Source of the DNA: Amphirosellinia nigrospora
Taxonomy: Eukaryota; Ascomycota; Sordariomycetes; Xylariales; Xylariaceae
NCBI GenBank assembly: GCA_004123355.1
Contig: SCHM01000006.1
Span: forward strand, 558,001-622,000
Reading direction: 5' to 3'
Length of the DNA stretch: 64,000 bases
In this document: in pieces, positions 61,299 through 64,000 of the stretch
Numbering within the stretch: position 1 is the first letter of the stretch
Layout: every line of letters starts with the position of its first letter
Position numbers and translations under genes: made by a program
The notes under the pieces: model-generated
Seen by the model: the letters and a program-made list of their open reading frames with translations, nothing else
What the model was told of the DNA's origin: nothing
Database searches by the model: none

Positions 61299-62763
61299 TT
61301 ACAGACGGTTGTATCTGCACCGGCGGCACACCATGATGCTACACTGGCGGCATTCATAGATGAATTGCGGCATCGTCTGATGACATTCCTCACATTCATA
61401 TCCCCCCTGGCGACCCCGCCAGCGCTCGTGATCGCATTCATGATTCTGGCGTAAGTTTTGCATGATGTTCTGGATACCGCGTGCTCTGTTGGCACGAGCA
61501 ACAGGCTGAGGATTCACAATTCTCGCATCTGGGTTCTCATTGCCTGGGTTATGATCACGATTATAAATCTCCTGGGCTCTCTCGTATAGCCGTGCTTCTT
61601 CCCACTGGGCACATCCACAGGTCTTCCATTGCGCTCCGCAAAGATAGCAGAACTCGGCCCGACACTTGCACCTGTTGACGTTACCGTTAGTTGTGCACTC
61701 TACCGATATGTGGATGGACTTGCGTTATATGGAAACAGCCTGTGTTGAGCTCGATCATTGCGAAACACTTGGAACAGCGCTGCCATCCTTCTTGCCGAGC
61801 GACTTGAAGAACTTGCTGGAGCGCGGTATCAGCAGGGCAGTCACCTTTGTGTGTTGCTCCTTTGCAGGTAACGCAAGTCTGAATCGCGCATTCAGGGCAC
61901 CGAGCAACCCCATCTTTGATCGTGGACGGCGGGATGAATGTCGAACAGGTTGGCTCGTGGCAATAGATCCTATTTGGGGTGGATAACTCGATAGACTTTT
62001 TCTTGAACTTCTGAACCAGGTCGCCAGTTAGGAACAGGCGATTCTCATCCACGGGGATATCCTGGCGGCAGCAACGCGGCGGGAATAAACTCTCGTCCAA
62101 CATGGAGGTTAGGAAGAGGCTATCCAAGCATTCACGGCAGTATTCGTGTCGGCAGGGTGCCCGTGCCAGGTCCACAAAGTGTTTCATATCGCCGCAAGCC
62201 GTACATTGTCGCCGGGGTGTTTTCTTCGGTCCACGAGACGCCGCCCATGAAGAGCTCTCTGGGTGACCTTCCGTAGTGACCGACGTCGTCTCGGTGTCGT
62301 CATTAATCAATTCATCACCGTCCGCTTCATCAATTCCGGTGACGTACATGGCACTAAGTTTCTCTAACAACTCCAACTCTCCTGCTGAGGGACTGGTATT
62401 GATAGCTGCCTGAACCATTGCCTGAGCTCTCCCTGTAGAGCGAGCCAGAGCAATCTGTCGGTCATTTCGGGCGTCGCTCTCCTGCCGCTCAAATTCAAGA
62501 AGAGCGTCTGTGTCTGTCTGCACAGCTGACTGCATACTCTTGGTCATTCTTCGATCTGAAACGTAGATAGTTGCTTGCCTCAACTCCTCAGCGTAGAGTT
62601 GCAGGGCAAGATCAGCATCCGACAAAGTTCCCTGGACCTGCTTTCCCTTGGAGCCGGATTTAACTTGGAGTGCATCATCATGCAATAGAGAAAAGATGAG
62701 ACTCAAGCTCTCGTCGTCTGCACATGGCCAAGTAGGCGGTGCCAACACCTCTTGGTTAGCCAT
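61299..62763 (-). CDS. RBR-type E3 ubiquitin ligase (RING1-IBR-RING2)
   Basis: Transfers ubiquitin through a RING2 cysteine thioester. Exon 1 is 62763-61724 and exon 2 is 61671-61299. RING1 begins CTACGDMKHFVDL and contains CRHEYCRECLDSLF; the IBR follows from RIYCHEPTCSTF to CVTCKGATHKGDCP; RING2 has CSKCFAMIELNTGCFH joined across the intron to CKCRAEFCYLCG. The cysteine of NTGC is the expected catalytic residue by family alignment. A C-terminal Cys/His cluster (CDHERW, CEECHQTM, CRQCSIMVCRRC) adds another likely zinc site. The intron (61672-61723, 52 bp) has the non-canonical donor GCAAGT with a normal AG acceptor, needed to complete the RING2 motif. No frameshift was found. Targets are unknown. 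Confidence 0.9.
61672..61723 (-). other. GC-AG intron within the RING2 domain
   Basis: The donor reads GCAAGT and the acceptor CAACAG. Only this splice joins the upstream GCFHIT to the downstream CKCRAEFCYLCG in frame. No GT donor nearby does so. Confidence 0.8.
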
Positions 62764-64000
62764 GGCTCTGAATATATCGATTTCTATTATTGTTGATGCA
62801 AGAAGCTAGAAATTGAAGATGGGTTGTTAGAGAAGGAATTGCCGAAGTCGAAAGACTTGATCAATTGTAACCCTCTCTATGTTATTTCCAATATGAACAG
62901 AAACGGTACATCCTAGGTAGCTTGGTACAGCTAGGCACACGTATTTCTATGTGCGAGGTGCCTACTGGCTTTTCACAAGTCTTTGAAGAATTATGCAGGT
63001 CTCTGTTTGTAGTCAGTAGTGAAATTGCCTGTCACTTTATTAGCTGTTTGCAAGTATATGTTATAGAATAAACAGAGCCGACTCGACCAAAAGAAAAGTG
63101 AATGAATGGAAGCTCGAAAATGGTTTCCCCCAACGTCTTTTCTCTTCGCTTTACTTGAAAGAGGCATAATAAGGATTATACCGATTTTATAGAAGCTACG
63201 CTAGGAAAAACATAATAAATGTTTCAGACATAGTGCAAATTAGTATAACTCTCAGCGCAGTGGACACAATTTAACTTATGACCGAGAAAAGAGTTTCGGG
63301 AGAAAATAAAAGTGCAAAGCTTGACTAATATGACCGAATAGTCTCTAGATATTGGACAGCTATTCTGATAACGATACTACGGAACGTGGCAACTGTAAAG
63401 AGAGTCGCCGACAGGGACTTGGTGACGAAGGCATCGACAACGAGTAGGCACCCAACCCGTTCTGAGGAAAGTTCAGGCCGGACGGCTACGGGCATTGATC
63501 TACAAAGCCACGCTGTGCAGCATGCATATATTTCTCTGATTGTCAAAGCAGTGGAGGGCGATGTCTTTGATTATAAAGGGTAGGTCAGGAAATACCCGAG
63601 TAGAGCGGTCGTAACAATGCCAGAAAAACTTAGAGTTGCTGTTCAAGATATCTGACCGAGAGCTGTGGGGCAAATCGTCCTTCTTGCTTACGACCTCGAA
63701 TCGTCAACGTTGATCTGCTAAAGTGCTTGCCGATGTCGTACGTCGGCCCGGGGATATAATCCTTTAGGTTACGGGCCTAGTATAGAGACCATGTGTTCCT
63801 TGTCTCAGCCGTCTGTCGCATGTTTACACAAGTCAGCCCTGATCCAATCCAAAATAGTCAGTATCCTGCGCTATAAGATAACCACGTGCAAGCCATGACC
63901 GTTTTGAAATCGACGTCAAGCCATGGAGGGAAGCTACAACTGAATCACAGCGGTCTGCTTCCGTCTTCTTTTGAAGCTGACACCCGGTGATACTCAAACC
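62764..64000. other. Intergenic to window edge, no gene seen
   Basis: 5' flank of the RBR ligase gene, then AT-rich sequence with short open frames at 63325-63583 on both strands that overlap and lack domains. Confidence 0.5.

Noticed and set aside
1-64000. CRISPR arrays, rRNA genes or telomeric repeats
   Set aside because: No regularly spaced direct repeats, rRNA-like blocks or TTAGGG arrays were seen.

Overview
This window is nuclear DNA of a filamentous ascomycete (Pezizomycotina, most like a Sordariomycete; this is inference from the gene families). Genes carry short introns (about 46-150 bp, GTRNGT...CTAAY...YAG), lie singly on either strand, and include lineage-typical families: a Zn2Cys6 regulator, a Pth11/rhodopsin-like membrane protein, a PNP-NACHT-ankyrin NLR, a P450 and a fused isocyanide synthase-dioxygenase. 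Long AT-rich, TA-rich spacers separate the accessory genes.

Layout. 1-12 kb is accessory DNA: a P450 (1150-2852), an AT-rich decayed spacer, then an isocyanide synthase fused to a TauD-type Fe/2-oxoglutarate dioxygenase (6352-8651). The two may be remains of one specialised-metabolite cluster. 12.1-15.9 kb is an NLR gene interrupted by a 232-bp solo LTR with a perfect 5-bp target duplication. 16.6-24.4 kb holds a TBC RabGAP and a Zn2Cys6 transcription factor, both on the minus strand. About 11.7 kb (24.4-36.1 kb) has no supportable gene. 36.1-41.7 kb holds glutamate decarboxylase and an acetylornithine aminotransferase-like gene. 43.8-51.5 kb holds an alpha/beta hydrolase, a Myb-like protein with a PVQQQ repeat tract, and a rhodopsin-like membrane protein. 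54.5-62.8 kb is a conserved block: the SepB/Ctf4/Mcl1 replication factor and a WD40 gene divergent from one promoter with an ACGCG (MCB-like) triplet, an SDR oxidoreductase, and an RBR E3 ubiquitin ligase with a GC-AG intron.

Reading caution. Almost every gene, including ones expected to be conserved, is broken by one- or two-base losses, often inside G, C or A runs. Nearly all that could be placed are losses rather than gains. This looks at least partly like uncorrected long-read deletion error, so a frameshift alone should not be taken as proof of a pseudogene here. The nonsense codons and LTR in the NLR are not explained this way. The isocyanide synthase and the acetylornithine aminotransferase copy have many more lesions than their neighbours and may really be decaying. 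Spans below run from inferred start to inferred stop, with exons given where I could solve them.
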